Source of the DNA: an uncultured Prevotellaceae bacterium | Lineage (GTDB): Bacteria; Bacteroidota; Bacteroidia; Bacteroidales; Bacteroidaceae | Assembly: GCA_949295905.1 (NCBI GenBank) | Contig: CASFNA010000016.1 | Coordinates: 1 to 64,000, forward strand | Length of the DNA: 64,000 bases | Direction: 5' to 3' | In this document: positions 36,106-44,868 of the stretch, one piece after another | Layout: each line of letters starts with the position of its first letter | Numbering within the stretch: position 1 is the first letter of the stretch | Translations under genes and position numbers: made by a program | Notes under the pieces: model-generated | Databases searched by the model: none | Seen by the model: the letters and a program-made list of their open reading frames with translations, nothing else | Told to the model about the DNA's origin: nothing

Positions 36106-36861
36106 TCAGTTTGATGTGGTTGGGTGTTTGATAATCTGCTCATCTATTTTAATCTTATGTTTCCCCGCTGTTGTGCGCAAGTTCTTCCTGATTGTATCAA
36201 TGGTGGAATTGGTAAACCATTCGTGGAATGTTTGCATAACGAATTGTGCCGTAACATCACGGCTGATGTTGTATTGGAATGCAATGTTCCAAGCGAAATT
36301 CTTTAGTGAGATTTGAGTAACGGCTGTACGCCGTTTGATGTGGATGTTTATGCGTAGAGCTTGCCGATTGGTAACAAAGTATCGGACACATTCGCAGATT
36401 TGGAAGATTTCTTCTTTGCTAAAGTCAAACTGCCTGAATGTATTTCGGGTGTATTGCAATACGGCTTGTAGTTTTTCATCTTCTTCTCTTTCTTTTTGCT
36501 GCAGATACTGCCGTTCCTCATGCTGGTACTCATAATGAAATAACTCCATCCGTTTCATTTGAATATCGTCATTGCCAACCGTAGATATAGCAGTTGCAAA
36601 AGTGCAATCATCTTTAGTTTGTCGGTCAGATTGCGTAGGCTTGTGGCGGACTAAAGAAGCAAGGGATATTATATGTTCCGACAGAGAGAGGCATAAATGG
36701 TAAATGAGTTTTAGAGCAACATAACAAGCTACCATGACAAAAGGGAGAATGCTTAACTGCACATTCAAAGCATCACTTACTGGAAATGATATTGTGGATG
36801 CCAGAAGCACTGTTACTACTTCTATTGCCCACGATTGGAATATATGTTGCCTTTGCTTCAT
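36106..36861 (-). CDS. Membrane protein of unknown function at the right end of the element
   Basis: A 251-residue protein with two hydrophobic segments near residues 10-30 and 35-62 (each long enough to cross the membrane). A charged, Gln/Glu-rich coiled stretch follows (about 105-140), then a soluble domain of about 110 residues (F-D-F-S-K-E-E-I-F-Q-I-C ...). I do not recognise the family. Its place next to the candidate attR suggests an element backbone gene rather than cargo. A TACCTTTG -7 box lies at 36888-36895. Confidence 0.65.
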   Translation of the reverse strand: MKQRQHIFQSWAIEVVTVLLASTISFPVSDALNVQLSILPFVMVACYVALKLIYHLCLSLSEHIISLASLVRHKPTQSDRQTKDDCTFATAISTVGNDDIQMKRMELFHYEYQHEERQYLQQKEREEDEKLQAVLQYTRNTFRQFDFSKEEIFQICECVRYFVTNRQALRINIHIKRRTAVTQISLKNFAWNIAFQYNISRDVTAQFVMQTFHEWFTNSTIDTIRKNLRTTAGKHKIKIDEQIIKHPTTSN

Positions 36862-37123
36862 AACTATTTTTATCTATGGTTGTCTTGCAAAGGTATAATG
36901 TATTTCCATAAAAAACGAAAGCCAAAAATAAGCAGCAAAGAGGCAATAACTTCATTTTATGGTGTTTTTGCAAACAAGAGCATAACAAGAGAAAATACCG
37001 ATGAAAAAATGAAAACATCTGCAAATAAGAAATGAACAGTTAAATAAATATAAATCTTTCTTTGGCCTACATAAAGCCAGGTTTGTCCTTATGCTTTTTG
37101 TGTGTCGCTTATAAAATTGTCCT

Positions 37124-37136
37124 TATTTGTACCATA
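37124..37136 (+). repeat. Candidate attR core (13-bp direct repeat)
   Basis: TATTTGTACCATA, identical to 13406-13418. It sits in the 360-bp gene-free stretch between the last element gene and an orphan terminator. Confidence 0.4.
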
Positions 37137-37167
37137 GATTTATAAATTGCTTATAATCAATATATAT

Positions 37168-37265
37168 TATATTTGAGGAGGTAAAGTGATGTAAGATAAG
37201 ATACATCAAGTGATATGAATCATAAGAAGTCCGTGTAGCTTCATTGGAGCTACACGGACTTTTTG
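37168..37265 (+). ncRNA. Orphan promoter-terminator unit, possible small RNA or gene remnant
   Basis: A TATATTTG -7 box (37168-37175) is followed by GAGGAGG and an ATG directly followed by TAA. Only about 45 bp later comes a strong terminator with a perfect 14-bp stem (37227-37240 with 37248-37261). No plus-strand gene lies between the box and the terminator. It could be a small RNA of roughly 85 nt or the remains of a leader cut off by integration. Confidence 0.35.
37227..37265 (+). terminator. Strong terminator without a gene
   Basis: AAGTCCGTGTAGCT and its perfect complement around a 7-nt loop, then TTTT. It lies just outside the candidate attR, where base composition begins to rise. Confidence 0.85.
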
Positions 37266-37369
37266 TTTGTCTACGGTTGGATATGTGCTTCAAGCCTCAA
37301 TCGCGGTGTCTTTGGTTCCATTTGTTGGCAATGTGCATCAAACAGTTTTTGCAGTCATGTATGTACGAA

Positions 37370-37460
37370 AGGCGGTCTTTTGTCAGGTGAAAGGCCGTCT
37401 TTCAGCGGCCGATATGCCGTTTTTTGCAGGCTAAAATGCGGCATATTGGAAACAGTTTGA
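37370..37460 (+). repeat. Intergenic repeat array (AAAGGCGGTCTTT type), locus 1
   Basis: Consecutive short palindromic units (AAAGGCGGTCTTT, GAAAGGCCGTCTTTC) followed by GATATGCCGTTTTTTGCA. First of five similar loci in the right part of the window. The remainder of 37266-37792 has no supported gene. Confidence 0.6.
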
Positions 37461-37759
37461 TAATCAGGCGGTTGGCGGCAGGCTTTTTCGCGTTGTTTGT
37501 TGAGCCTGTCTGGCAGATGAGTCTTATTTGCAAGACGTGCCATGATGAGCGGCTGTAGTGTGTTCGGATTTCTTCCTACGGAAGGGTGGGGCGGGTGCCG
37601 GGCCGGCCTGTGCGCCTGTCTATTTTGCACATTTATCTTGTGTTTTACGAGGTCTTTATGGGTGTCTTGCATTCATAGAAGTAAAAACCGTTTCCCTTTT
37701 ACTTTGCTTAGTCGAATTTTTTTACGTTACCTTTAAATAAGGTAATCTGCGCCTCGGAA

Positions 37760-37823
37760 GTGAAAATAAAAATTCGTTTCTTTCGCTTTTATTTTGCACT
37801 TCACTCAACTTGCATTACCTTTG
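37760..37823 (+). promoter_or_regulatory. dxs promoter, copy of a repeated promoter module
   Basis: TTTG (37793-37796), 19-bp spacer, TACCTTTG (37816-37823). Upstream is GTGAAAATAAAAA, then CGTTTC and CTTTTATTTTG, arranged as in the promoters at 45786-45850 and 46158-46220. Confidence 0.8.
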
Positions 37824-37843
37824 CATCTATATTTAAATATGTA

Positions 37844-39757
37844 ATGGAAGCAGCGACAAGTGAATTTAATATCCTGAACAGCATCAATTATCCTGCCGAC
37901 TTAAGAAAGCTGAAAGTGGAACAGCTGCCTGCGTTGTGCAGGGAACTGCGCGACGACATCCTGAAAGAACTTTCCGTCAACCCGGGGCACATGGCTTCGA
38001 GCATGGGGACGATTGAGCTTACCGTGGCGTTGCACTACGTATTCAACACGCCAGACGACCGCCTGGTGTGGGATGTGGGTCACCAGGCTTACGGACACAA
38101 AATCCTCACGGGGCGCAAGGACCGCTTCTGCACCAACCGCAAGCTGCACGGGCTGATGCCTTTTCCCTCGCCGCTTGAGAGCGAGTATGACTCGTTCGTA
38201 TGCGGACACGCGTCAAACTCCATATCGGCGGCGCTCGGCATGGCCGTGGCCGATAAGCGCACGGGACACCCTGAAAGGCATGTCGTGGCCATAATAGGCG
38301 ACGGTGCGATGAGCGGCGGACTGGCCTTCGAGGGGCTTAACAATGTTTCGACTACGCCTAACGACATGCTCATAGTGCTCAATGACAACAACATGAGCAT
38401 TGACCGCAGCGTGGGCGGACTGAAGCAGGCGTTGCTACGCCTTAACACCAACGATACTTACAACCGCCTGAGGTTCAAGGCATCGCGGTGGCTTAACTCG
38501 AAGGGTTACCTCAACGACGACCGCCGCAAGGGCATCATCAGGCTGAATAACGCGCTGAAGTCGGCCATAAGCCACCAGCAAAACATATTCGAGGGGCTTA
38601 ACATAAGGTATTTCGGCCCGTTCGACGGACACAACGTCATAGAGCTTGTGCGCGTGCTGCGCCAGCTGAAGGACATGAAGGGGCCCAAGCTGCTCCACCT
38701 CCACACCATAAAAGGACACGGATACACACCGGCCGAGAAAGACCCTACCACATGGCACGCGCCAGGACGCTTCGACATTGATACGGAGGAGCGAATCGTT
38801 ACCGACGAAGCGGGCGCACCGCCAAAGTTCCAGGACGTGTTCGGCGAGACGTTGCTTGAGCTGGCCAAGGTCAATCCGCGCATCGTTGGAGTGACTCCGG
38901 CCATGCCGACGGGGTGTTCTATGAACATCATGATGAAGGCGATGCCCGAACGGACATTTGACGTAGGCATAGCCGAGGGCCACGCCGTAACCTTCTCGGC
39001 GGGCATGGCAAAGGACGGCCTGCTGCCATTCTGCAACATATACAGCTCTTTCGCCCAGCGTGCTTACGACAACATCATACACGACGTGGCCATTCTGCGC
39101 CTGCCCGTAGTGCTCTGCCTCGACCGCGCCGGACTGGTGGGCGAGGACGGCGCGACACACCACGGGGCGTTCGACATAGCCGCCCTGCGCCCCATACCCA
39201 ACCTTACCATCGCCTCGCCGATGGACGAGCACGAGTTGCGCAACCTCATGTACACCGCCCAACTGGACGGCAAGGGGCCGTTCGTAATCCGCTATCCGCG
39301 CGGACACGGCGTGCTGACCGACTGGCGCAACAAGCTGGAGGAAATCAAGGTGGGCACGGGCCGCCGCCTGAAAGAGGGCAAGCAGGTGGCCGTTCTGACC
39401 GTAGGCCCAATCGGCAACACCGCCGCCAAGGCCATAGAGAAAGCCGAGGCGGCCGTAAGCGGCCTCGAAGTGGCTCATTACGACATGCGTTTCATAAAGC
39501 CGATGGACGAGAGCCTGCTCGAGGAGATAGGCAGACAATACGGGAAAATAGTAACCGTGGAAGACGGAGTGCGTTCTGGCGGCTTCGGTTCTGCCGTGCT
39601 CGAGTGGATGGCCGACCATGGATATTCGCCCCCAATAACACGTATAGGGCTGCCCGACGCGTTCGTCGAGCACGGCACCGTGGAGCAGTTGCAGCGCATC
39701 ACGGGAATGGATGCCGACTCGATTGCCGCCGCCATAACCAAGGCGGCAGGCTTATAA
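37844..39757 (+). CDS. dxs: 1-deoxy-D-xylulose-5-phosphate synthase
   Basis: Thiamine-diphosphate enzyme joining pyruvate and glyceraldehyde-3-phosphate in the first step of the MEP isoprenoid pathway. I start at the ATG at 37844 (M-E-A-A-T-S-E-F), 20 bp after the -7 box, giving 637 residues; upstream in-frame codons lie in the promoter. Visible motifs: [20 protein letters not shown], the ThDP motif G-D-G-A-M-S-G-G ... N-D-N-N-M-S-I-D, and the acidic E-G-H-A-V-T-F transketolase site. It is followed after 38 bp by trkA on the same strand. Confidence 0.96.
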   Translation: MEAATSEFNILNSINYPADLRKLKVEQLPALCRELRDDILKELSVNPGHMASSMGTIELTVALHYVFNTPDDRLVWDVGHQAYGHKILTGRKDRFCTNRKLHGLMPFPSPLESEYDSFVCGHASNSISAALGMAVADKRTGHPERHVVAIIGDGAMSGGLAFEGLNNVSTTPNDMLIVLNDNNMSIDRSVGGLKQALLRLNTNDTYNRLRFKASRWLNSKGYLNDDRRKGIIRLNNALKSAISHQQNIFEGLNIRYFGPFDGHNVIELVRVLRQLKDMKGPKLLHLHTIKGHGYTPAEKDPTTWHAPGRFDIDTEERIVTDEAGAPPKFQDVFGETLLELAKVNPRIVGVTPAMPTGCSMNIMMKAMPERTFDVGIAEGHAVTFSAGMAKDGLLPFCNIYSSFAQRAYDNIIHDVAILRLPVVLCLDRAGLVGEDGATHHGAFDIAALRPIPNLTIASPMDEHELRNLMYTAQLDGKGPFVIRYPRGHGVLTDWRNKLEEIKVGTGRRLKEGKQVAVLTVGPIGNTAAKAIEKAEAAVSGLEVAHYDMRFIKPMDESLLEEIGRQYGKIVTVEDGVRSGGFGSAVLEWMADHGYSPPITRIGLPDAFVEHGTVEQLQRITGMDADSIAAAITKAAGL

Positions 39758-39795
39758 TCCAAATAAAAGTCAACAAGCAACGTAAGGAACACGAT

Positions 39796-41139
39796 ATGAA
39801 ATTCATCATTGCAGGAGCTTATGCCATAGGCACGCACCTGGCAAAGCTCTTATCGCGCAACGACCAGGACATAGTCTTGATAGACGAAGACGAGGAAAGG
39901 CTGGCCGGCATCAGCGGCGATTACGACCTGATGACCGTGCACGCTTCGCCGTCGAGCATCAAGGCTCTAAAGGATTCGGGTACGGGCAACGCCGACCTGT
40001 ATATCGGCGTGACGCCCGACGAGAACATGAACATGAACAGCTGCATCCTGGCCAAAGGCCTTGGAGCGAAAAGGACGGTGGCGAAGGTGAACAACTACGA
40101 GTTCACCAGCCCGGAGCTGAAAGACTTTTTCACTAAAATAGGCATCGACTCGATAATATATCCGGAGAACCTCGCCGCACAGGACATAGTCAACGGCCTG
40201 AAGATGAGCTGGGTGCGCCAGCGCTGGGACGTGCACGGCGGCGCGCTAATCATGCTCGGCATCAAGCTGAGGGAGACGTGCGAGATACTGAACGAGCCTC
40301 TGAAAGACCTCTGCAAGCCAGAATCGCCATACCACATAGTGGCCGTGAAGCGCGGCGAAGACACCATAATACCGCGCGGTGACGACGTATTGAAGATGTA
40401 CGACATGGCTTACTTCATGACAACGCGCAACTATATACCTTATATCAGAAAGATAGTAGGCAAGGAACACTACGTTGACGTAAAGAACGTAATGGTGATG
40501 GGCGGAGGCAACACTGCCATAAGGGCGGCAAAGATGATACCCGAATACATGGGCGTGAAAATCATCGAGGCCGACGAACGCCGCTGCGAGCAAATCAACG
40601 AGCAAGTGGACACCGACCGGGTGATGGTTATCAACGGCGACGGACGCGACATCCCGTTGCTCATAGAGGAGGGTGTCAAGAACACACAGGCCTTCGTCGC
40701 GCTGACGGGCAACGCCGAGACTAACATCTTGGCCTGTCTTACGGCCAAGCGCCTCGGCGTGCGCAAGACCATCGCCATGGTCGAGAACATGGACTATGTG
40801 AAGATGGCCGAGAGCCTAGACATCGGCACCATAATAAACAAGAAGGCCATTGCGGCCAGCCACATATACCAGATGATGCTTGATTCTGATGTGAAAAACA
40901 CCAAGTTCCTTATGACCGCAAATGCTGATGTGGCGGAGTTTACCGCGCAGGAAGGGTCTAAAGTGACGAAGAAAAAGGTGTTCGAGCTTGGCCTTCCGCA
41001 CGGAGTCACAATCGGCGGGCTTGTCCGAGGAGGCGAAGGTCACCTCGTTTCGGGAGGCTCGCAGATTGAAGCAGGCGACATTGTGGTGGTGTTCTGCCAC
41101 AACGTCAACATGTCGAAGATTGAAAAATACTTCATTTAA
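39796..41139 (+). CDS. trkA: Trk potassium uptake regulatory subunit TrkA
   Basis: Cytoplasmic NAD-binding ring protein that gates the TrkH K+ channel. The start at 39796 gives 447 residues. Two RCK units are visible: the first begins I-I-A-G-A-Y-A-I-G-T-H-L-A (Rossmann loop with Y in the middle position) and the second V-M-V-M-G-G-G-N-T-A-I-R near residue 233. Each is followed by a TrkA-C domain. It sits 9 bp before trkH, so the two are one unit, and probably shares the dxs promoter. Confidence 0.94.
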   Translation: MKFIIAGAYAIGTHLAKLLSRNDQDIVLIDEDEERLAGISGDYDLMTVHASPSSIKALKDSGTGNADLYIGVTPDENMNMNSCILAKGLGAKRTVAKVNNYEFTSPELKDFFTKIGIDSIIYPENLAAQDIVNGLKMSWVRQRWDVHGGALIMLGIKLRETCEILNEPLKDLCKPESPYHIVAVKRGEDTIIPRGDDVLKMYDMAYFMTTRNYIPYIRKIVGKEHYVDVKNVMVMGGGNTAIRAAKMIPEYMGVKIIEADERRCEQINEQVDTDRVMVINGDGRDIPLLIEEGVKNTQAFVALTGNAETNILACLTAKRLGVRKTIAMVENMDYVKMAESLDIGTIINKKAIAASHIYQMMLDSDVKNTKFLMTANADVAEFTAQEGSKVTKKKVFELGLPHGVTIGGLVRGGEGHLVSGGSQIEAGDIVVVFCHNVNMSKIEKYFI

Positions 41140-41148
41140 GCCACGGCA

Positions 41149-42606
41149 ATGGTAAACTTCAAAATCATATACAAGGTCATCGGCTCGCTGCTTTTCATCG
41201 AAGCCATCATGATGTTAGCCAGCCTTGCCGTGTCAATATATTACCGCGACGACGATATTCCGGCGTTTCTCATCACCATAGCGGTGACCCTTCTGGCCGC
41301 AATCGGACTGAAATACAAGGGCTACGGGGCTGAAAACAGCCTGGGACGAAGGGAGGCTTACCTGCTGGTAACGCTCATCTGGCTCATCTTCAGTGCGCTC
41401 GGCGCGCTGCCGTTCGTCATCAGCGGCTACCTTACAAGCTACACTGACGCTTTCTTCGAGACAATGTCGGGCTTCACAACGACGGGCGCAACCATCATCG
41501 ACGACGTGGAGGCGTTGCCCCACGGACTGCTGTTCTGGCGGTCGCTGACCCACTGGATAGGCGGCTTGGGCATCATGTTCTTCACCATAGCAATACTTCC
41601 CTCACTCGTGGGAGGTAGCGTCAAGGTGTTCTCCGCCGAGGCCACAGGCCCCATAAAGAGCAAGATGCACCCACGGCTGAGCACCACGGCGAAGTGGATT
41701 TGGGGCATATACCTGCTTATCACGGCATCGTGCGCGGCGTGCTTCTGGCTCTTCGGCATGGGATTTTTCGACAGTATAAACTACTCCATGTCGATAGCAG
41801 CGACGGGAGGGTTCTCCACGCATAACGCCAGCATGGCCTTCTTCGACTCTGCGGCGATTGACTATACGGCCGCAATCTTCATGATTTTGTCGGGCGTTAA
41901 CTTCTCCCTACTTTACCTGTTGATACTGAAAGGAAAGGTAAAGGACTTCGTCAAGGACGCCGAACTGCGCTTCTACCTTGGCGTAATATCCATTTCCACG
42001 CTGTTCATAACGTACATGCTGGTGACTAGAAACGGTATATCAGTGGCCGACTCGTTCCGTTACGCGCTGTTCCAGGTAAGCTCTTTCATATCTACTACCG
42101 GCCTTTTCAACACCGATGCGGGGCTGTGGCCGCACCTGACGTGGGTAGTCCTGACGGTGTGCATGGTGTTCGGCTCGTGTGCCGGAAGCACAAGCGGCGG
42201 TATAAAGTGCATCCGCGGCGCGATGCTTGTACGTGTAATACGCAACGAGTTCAAGCGTCTGCTGCACCCGAGGGCGGTAATTCCCGTAAAGCTCAACGGC
42301 ACAATCATACCCCACCAGGCGCAGGCTACGCTGCTGGTGTTCCTCTCAATGTACGGCATATCATGCTTTGTTGCGTTCTTCTGCTTCCAACTTATGGGCA
42401 TAGAGAGCACCAACGCCATAACAATAGCCATAAGCAGTGCCAGCAACGTAGGGCCTGCGCTGGGCGCAGACATAGGTCCTACGATGTCGTGGAGCACGCT
42501 GCCGATGGCCGCAAAGTGGATATGTTCGGCACTGATGCTGATGGGCCGTCTCGAGTTTTTCAGCGTCTTGGTGCTCTTCATGCCGTCGTTCTGGAAGGAG
42601 AACTGA
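41149..42606 (+). CDS. trkH: Trk potassium transporter membrane subunit TrkH
   Basis: K+ channel-like transporter of the inner membrane, 485 residues with about ten hydrophobic segments. The selectivity-filter repeats are readable: S-G-F-T-T-T-G-A-T near residue 107, A-A-T-G-G-F-S-T near 217, S-T-T-G-L-F-N-T near 315, and a last pore loop near 430 (S-S-A-S-N-V-G-P). It directly follows trkA and ends 50 bp before manA. Confidence 0.94.
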   Translation: MVNFKIIYKVIGSLLFIEAIMMLASLAVSIYYRDDDIPAFLITIAVTLLAAIGLKYKGYGAENSLGRREAYLLVTLIWLIFSALGALPFVISGYLTSYTDAFFETMSGFTTTGATIIDDVEALPHGLLFWRSLTHWIGGLGIMFFTIAILPSLVGGSVKVFSAEATGPIKSKMHPRLSTTAKWIWGIYLLITASCAACFWLFGMGFFDSINYSMSIAATGGFSTHNASMAFFDSAAIDYTAAIFMILSGVNFSLLYLLILKGKVKDFVKDAELRFYLGVISISTLFITYMLVTRNGISVADSFRYALFQVSSFISTTGLFNTDAGLWPHLTWVVLTVCMVFGSCAGSTSGGIKCIRGAMLVRVIRNEFKRLLHPRAVIPVKLNGTIIPHQAQATLLVFLSMYGISCFVAFFCFQLMGIESTNAITIAISSASNVGPALGADIGPTMSWSTLPMAAKWICSALMLMGRLEFFSVLVLFMPSFWKEN

Positions 42607-42656
42607 CGCTTACGCACATTTACCAATAACCTTATAATAACCAAAAACTTAGCAAC

Positions 42657-43622
42657 ATGGAGCCAATCAAGTTCAAGCCAATACTCAAGCAGACGCTTTG
42701 GGGTGGTGAAAAGATTGTGAAATTCAAGGGAATTGACGGCCACAGCGGCGAGCAGATAGGCGAAAGCTGGGAGCTGTCTGGCGTTCCCGGCAACGAGAGC
42801 GTGGCCGCCAACGGCGAGTATGAGGGGCGCACGCTGACCGAAATCGTGACCGCAGAGAAGGAGAGGCTTGTCGGAACGGACAACTACAAGCGGTTCGGCG
42901 ACGAGTTCCCGTTGCTAATCAAGTTCATTGACGCCAAGCAGGACTTGTCAATACAGGTGCATCCCGACGACGAGAAGGCGCAGAAATACGGATTAAGGAA
43001 CGGCAAGACGGAGATGTGGTACATAATGAATTCCGATGCGGACGCAAGCCTGCGCTGCGGAATGAAGGCCAAGATAACGCCTGAAAAGTATAAAGAGATG
43101 GTGGCTGACGGCACCATCTGCGACGCGATAGCTGAATATCCGGTGAAAGAGGACGACTGCTTCTTCATCCCGGCGGGGCGTATACACAGCATAGGCAAGG
43201 GCTGCTTCCTGGCAGAGATACAGCAGACGTCGGACGCTACGTACCGCATATACGACTTCAACCGCCGCGACAAGGACGGCAACCTGCGCGAACTGCACAC
43301 GGAGAAGGCCGCCGAGTGCATTGACTACACCGTGCTGAACGATTACAGGACGGAGTTTACCGCCGAGAAAAACCGCGGCGTGCAGATAGTAAGTTGCCCG
43401 TTCTTCAACACGGCCGTGTACGACCTTGACGAGCCTATGACGCTCGACTATAGCGAGCTTGACAGCTTCGTGGTGCTCATCGGCCTCAAAGGCGAAGCCC
43501 GGCTTACCGACAACGAGGGCAACACTACCACCCTGCGTGGCGGCGAAACGCTGCTTGTGCCGGCCTCGACGGCGACTATTAAAGTAGACGGGAACATCAA
43601 GTTCCTTGAAACTTACGCGTGA
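42657..43622 (+). CDS. manA: Mannose-6-phosphate isomerase, class I-like
   Basis: Zinc enzyme converting mannose-6-phosphate and fructose-6-phosphate, feeding mannose use and GDP-mannose synthesis. The 321-residue short form has the metal site Q-V-H-P-D-D near residue 99, T-E-M-W-Y near 118 and G-R-I-H-S-I-G near 173. A C-terminal jelly-roll half follows. It may be the last gene of the dxs-trkA-trkH-manA run. A 33-bp perfect AT-rich inverted repeat follows directly. Confidence 0.92.
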   Translation: MEPIKFKPILKQTLWGGEKIVKFKGIDGHSGEQIGESWELSGVPGNESVAANGEYEGRTLTEIVTAEKERLVGTDNYKRFGDEFPLLIKFIDAKQDLSIQVHPDDEKAQKYGLRNGKTEMWYIMNSDADASLRCGMKAKITPEKYKEMVADGTICDAIAEYPVKEDDCFFIPAGRIHSIGKGCFLAEIQQTSDATYRIYDFNRRDKDGNLRELHTEKAAECIDYTVLNDYRTEFTAEKNRGVQIVSCPFFNTAVYDLDEPMTLDYSELDSFVVLIGLKGEARLTDNEGNTTTLRGGETLLVPASTATIKVDGNIKFLETYA

Positions 43623-43625
43623 AAT

Positions 43626-43716
43626 AATTAAGAATTAAGAGTTAAGAATTAAGAAAATTACCATTGTCAATTGGCAAAAGCATATTTTCTTAATTCTTAA
43701 CTCTTAATTCTTAATT
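43626..43716. repeat. 33-bp perfect AT-rich inverted repeat
   Basis: AATTAAGAATTAAGAGTTAA... at 43626-43658 is the exact complement of 43684-43716, with a 25-bp loop. It lies between the convergent manA and DUF4435 genes and overlaps the latter's stop codon, so it probably acts as a bidirectional terminator. A related, less perfect unit flanks the other end of the DUF4435 gene. Confidence 0.8.
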
Positions 43717-44724
43717 TCCATGTTCTTCATTCTCAATTCCCAAAATCCTTTCCACATCGCGGCGCATCTGCATGAACTGAGGCGACGCGAGATAGCCCGT
43801 GTTCTTCTTCAGCATCTGCACAATGTCCTGTACGGAGTGCGAGTAGCATGACAGTTCGTTGCGCATCTGTGTCTGGTGTACGGCCTGCCGGCGTATTTCA
43901 GCTTCGCGTTCGCGTATCAGTATGCCGCAGACTTTGTTAAGAAGCGGTATCACAATCTTGTCGAAAAGGTGGTGTCCTTGTATGTAAAGATAAGTCTGTT
44001 CCGGCTTCACTCCGAGCTGTACAAGCTCGTATGACAGCTTCTGGTAGCTCTGTTTCGCTTCCGGGTGCTGGCGGCGCAGGTAGTTCACCTTGCGCATAAC
44101 CTTGTTCCTAAGGTTGTTGAGTGCGTCTTCCGGGCGGTTGATGTTGAAGCCGCCAAGCTCTATTGTGCGGTTGAAGTCGGTTATGGTGAACTGTCCGTAG
44201 ATGCCGTTGCGGTAGTGCCATATGGACCACACGAACAGGGGGAAGATGGCCGCGCTGAACTGCGAGAAGAAGCGTTGCATGTCGAATACGTTGTGGTCGT
44301 TGAGAGTCACCATTACGCATACGTTGTGCAGCGAGGGCGCGTAGCACTGCATGTTCTCTATCGAGTAGGCATATGTGTGTAGCACATACGGGGTTTGCAG
44401 TATCTGGCGCGACGTCTCGGTGGCTCCCTGCATCAGATAGTCGTAGTCGGCATCGACGCATGCGAGCATGTCCTGCCCCGTGTTGCCGTAGAGCAGGCTC
44501 ATCAGCACGGAGCGTTTGCCGCGCTCTAGCGTGCGGTTTGACGGCAGCATCACCTCGAAATACCGTGTCTCGTCCTCATACATGCCCAGCAGCGTGCGCC
44601 AGAAGAGCACGTCGTCGTAGCTCTCTACGTATGCCACGATGCGCCGCCGGGCATTTTTCGGCTTCAGGCGGTTGGCCGCCGAGAAGTAGTCTGACGATAT
44701 GTTGTCTCTTAAACGATGGCCCAT
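43711..44724 (-). CDS. DUF4435 TOPRIM-type protein, AriB-like
   Basis: A 337-residue protein with the DUF4435 start: V-A-Y-V-E-S-Y-D-D-V-L-F-W (acidic Glu near residue 34) and A-C-V-D-A-D-Y-D (D-x-D near 92), the arrangement of TOPRIM nuclease folds. A helical second half follows. DUF4435 proteins pair with ABC-type ATPases in the PARIS defence system (AriA-AriB) and in OLD-like systems. Here the ATPase gene lies upstream on the same strand, separated by an AT-rich inverted repeat. A defence role is inferred; similar pairs are common in Bacteroidales genomes. Confidence 0.75.
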   Translation of the reverse strand: MGHRLRDNISSDYFSAANRLKPKNARRRIVAYVESYDDVLFWRTLLGMYEDETRYFEVMLPSNRTLERGKRSVLMSLLYGNTGQDMLACVDADYDYLMQGATETSRQILQTPYVLHTYAYSIENMQCYAPSLHNVCVMVTLNDHNVFDMQRFFSQFSAAIFPLFVWSIWHYRNGIYGQFTITDFNRTIELGGFNINRPEDALNNLRNKVMRKVNYLRRQHPEAKQSYQKLSYELVQLGVKPEQTYLYIQGHHLFDKIVIPLLNKVCGILIREREAEIRRQAVHQTQMRNELSCYSHSVQDIVQMLKKNTGYLASPQFMQMRRDVERILGIENEEHGN

Positions 44725-44766
44725 GATGAGTTAAGAGTTTGGAATTAAGAATGAATGTCGGTTTGG

Positions 44767-44868
44767 AATTAAGAGTTAAGAATTAAAAATTAAGAAAATA
44801 TGCTTTGTCAGGCAATCACCTGCTTCATGTTTTCTTAATTTTTAATTTTTAACTCTTGATTCTTAATT
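44767..44868. repeat. AT-rich inverted repeat between the ATPase and DUF4435 genes
   Basis: Left arm around 44767-44802 and right arm around 44825-44868, built from the same AATTAAGAGTTAAGAATTAA unit as 43626-43716 with a few mismatches. It covers the ATPase stop codon and could act as a partial terminator inside the pair. Confidence 0.7.

Larger units (their letters stand above)
13406..37136 (+). mobile_element. Integrated mobilizable element with defence-type cargo
   Basis: Between the dnaK terminator and the GC-rich dxs region lies a block with a tyrosine recombinase at one end. It continues with DUF3987 and TOPRIM replication-like genes, MobC, a relaxase, and cargo genes reading mostly on the minus strand. 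No conjugation (tra) genes are present, so it would need a helper. The ends are tentative: the 13-bp TATTTGTACCATA occurs at 13406-13418 and 37124-37136 in direct orientation, outside all element genes. The repeat resembles a -7 promoter box, so it may be chance. No tRNA gene is seen at either end. Confidence 0.65.

Noticed and set aside
13300-37300. Integration into a tRNA gene
   Set aside because: No tRNA-like cloverleaf or CCA end is visible at either border.
38435-39673. Long minus-strand open frame (about 410 codons) opposite dxs
   Set aside because: Dxs is unmistakable on the plus strand. In GC-rich DNA the opposite strand stays open by chance, and the translation has no recognisable domain.
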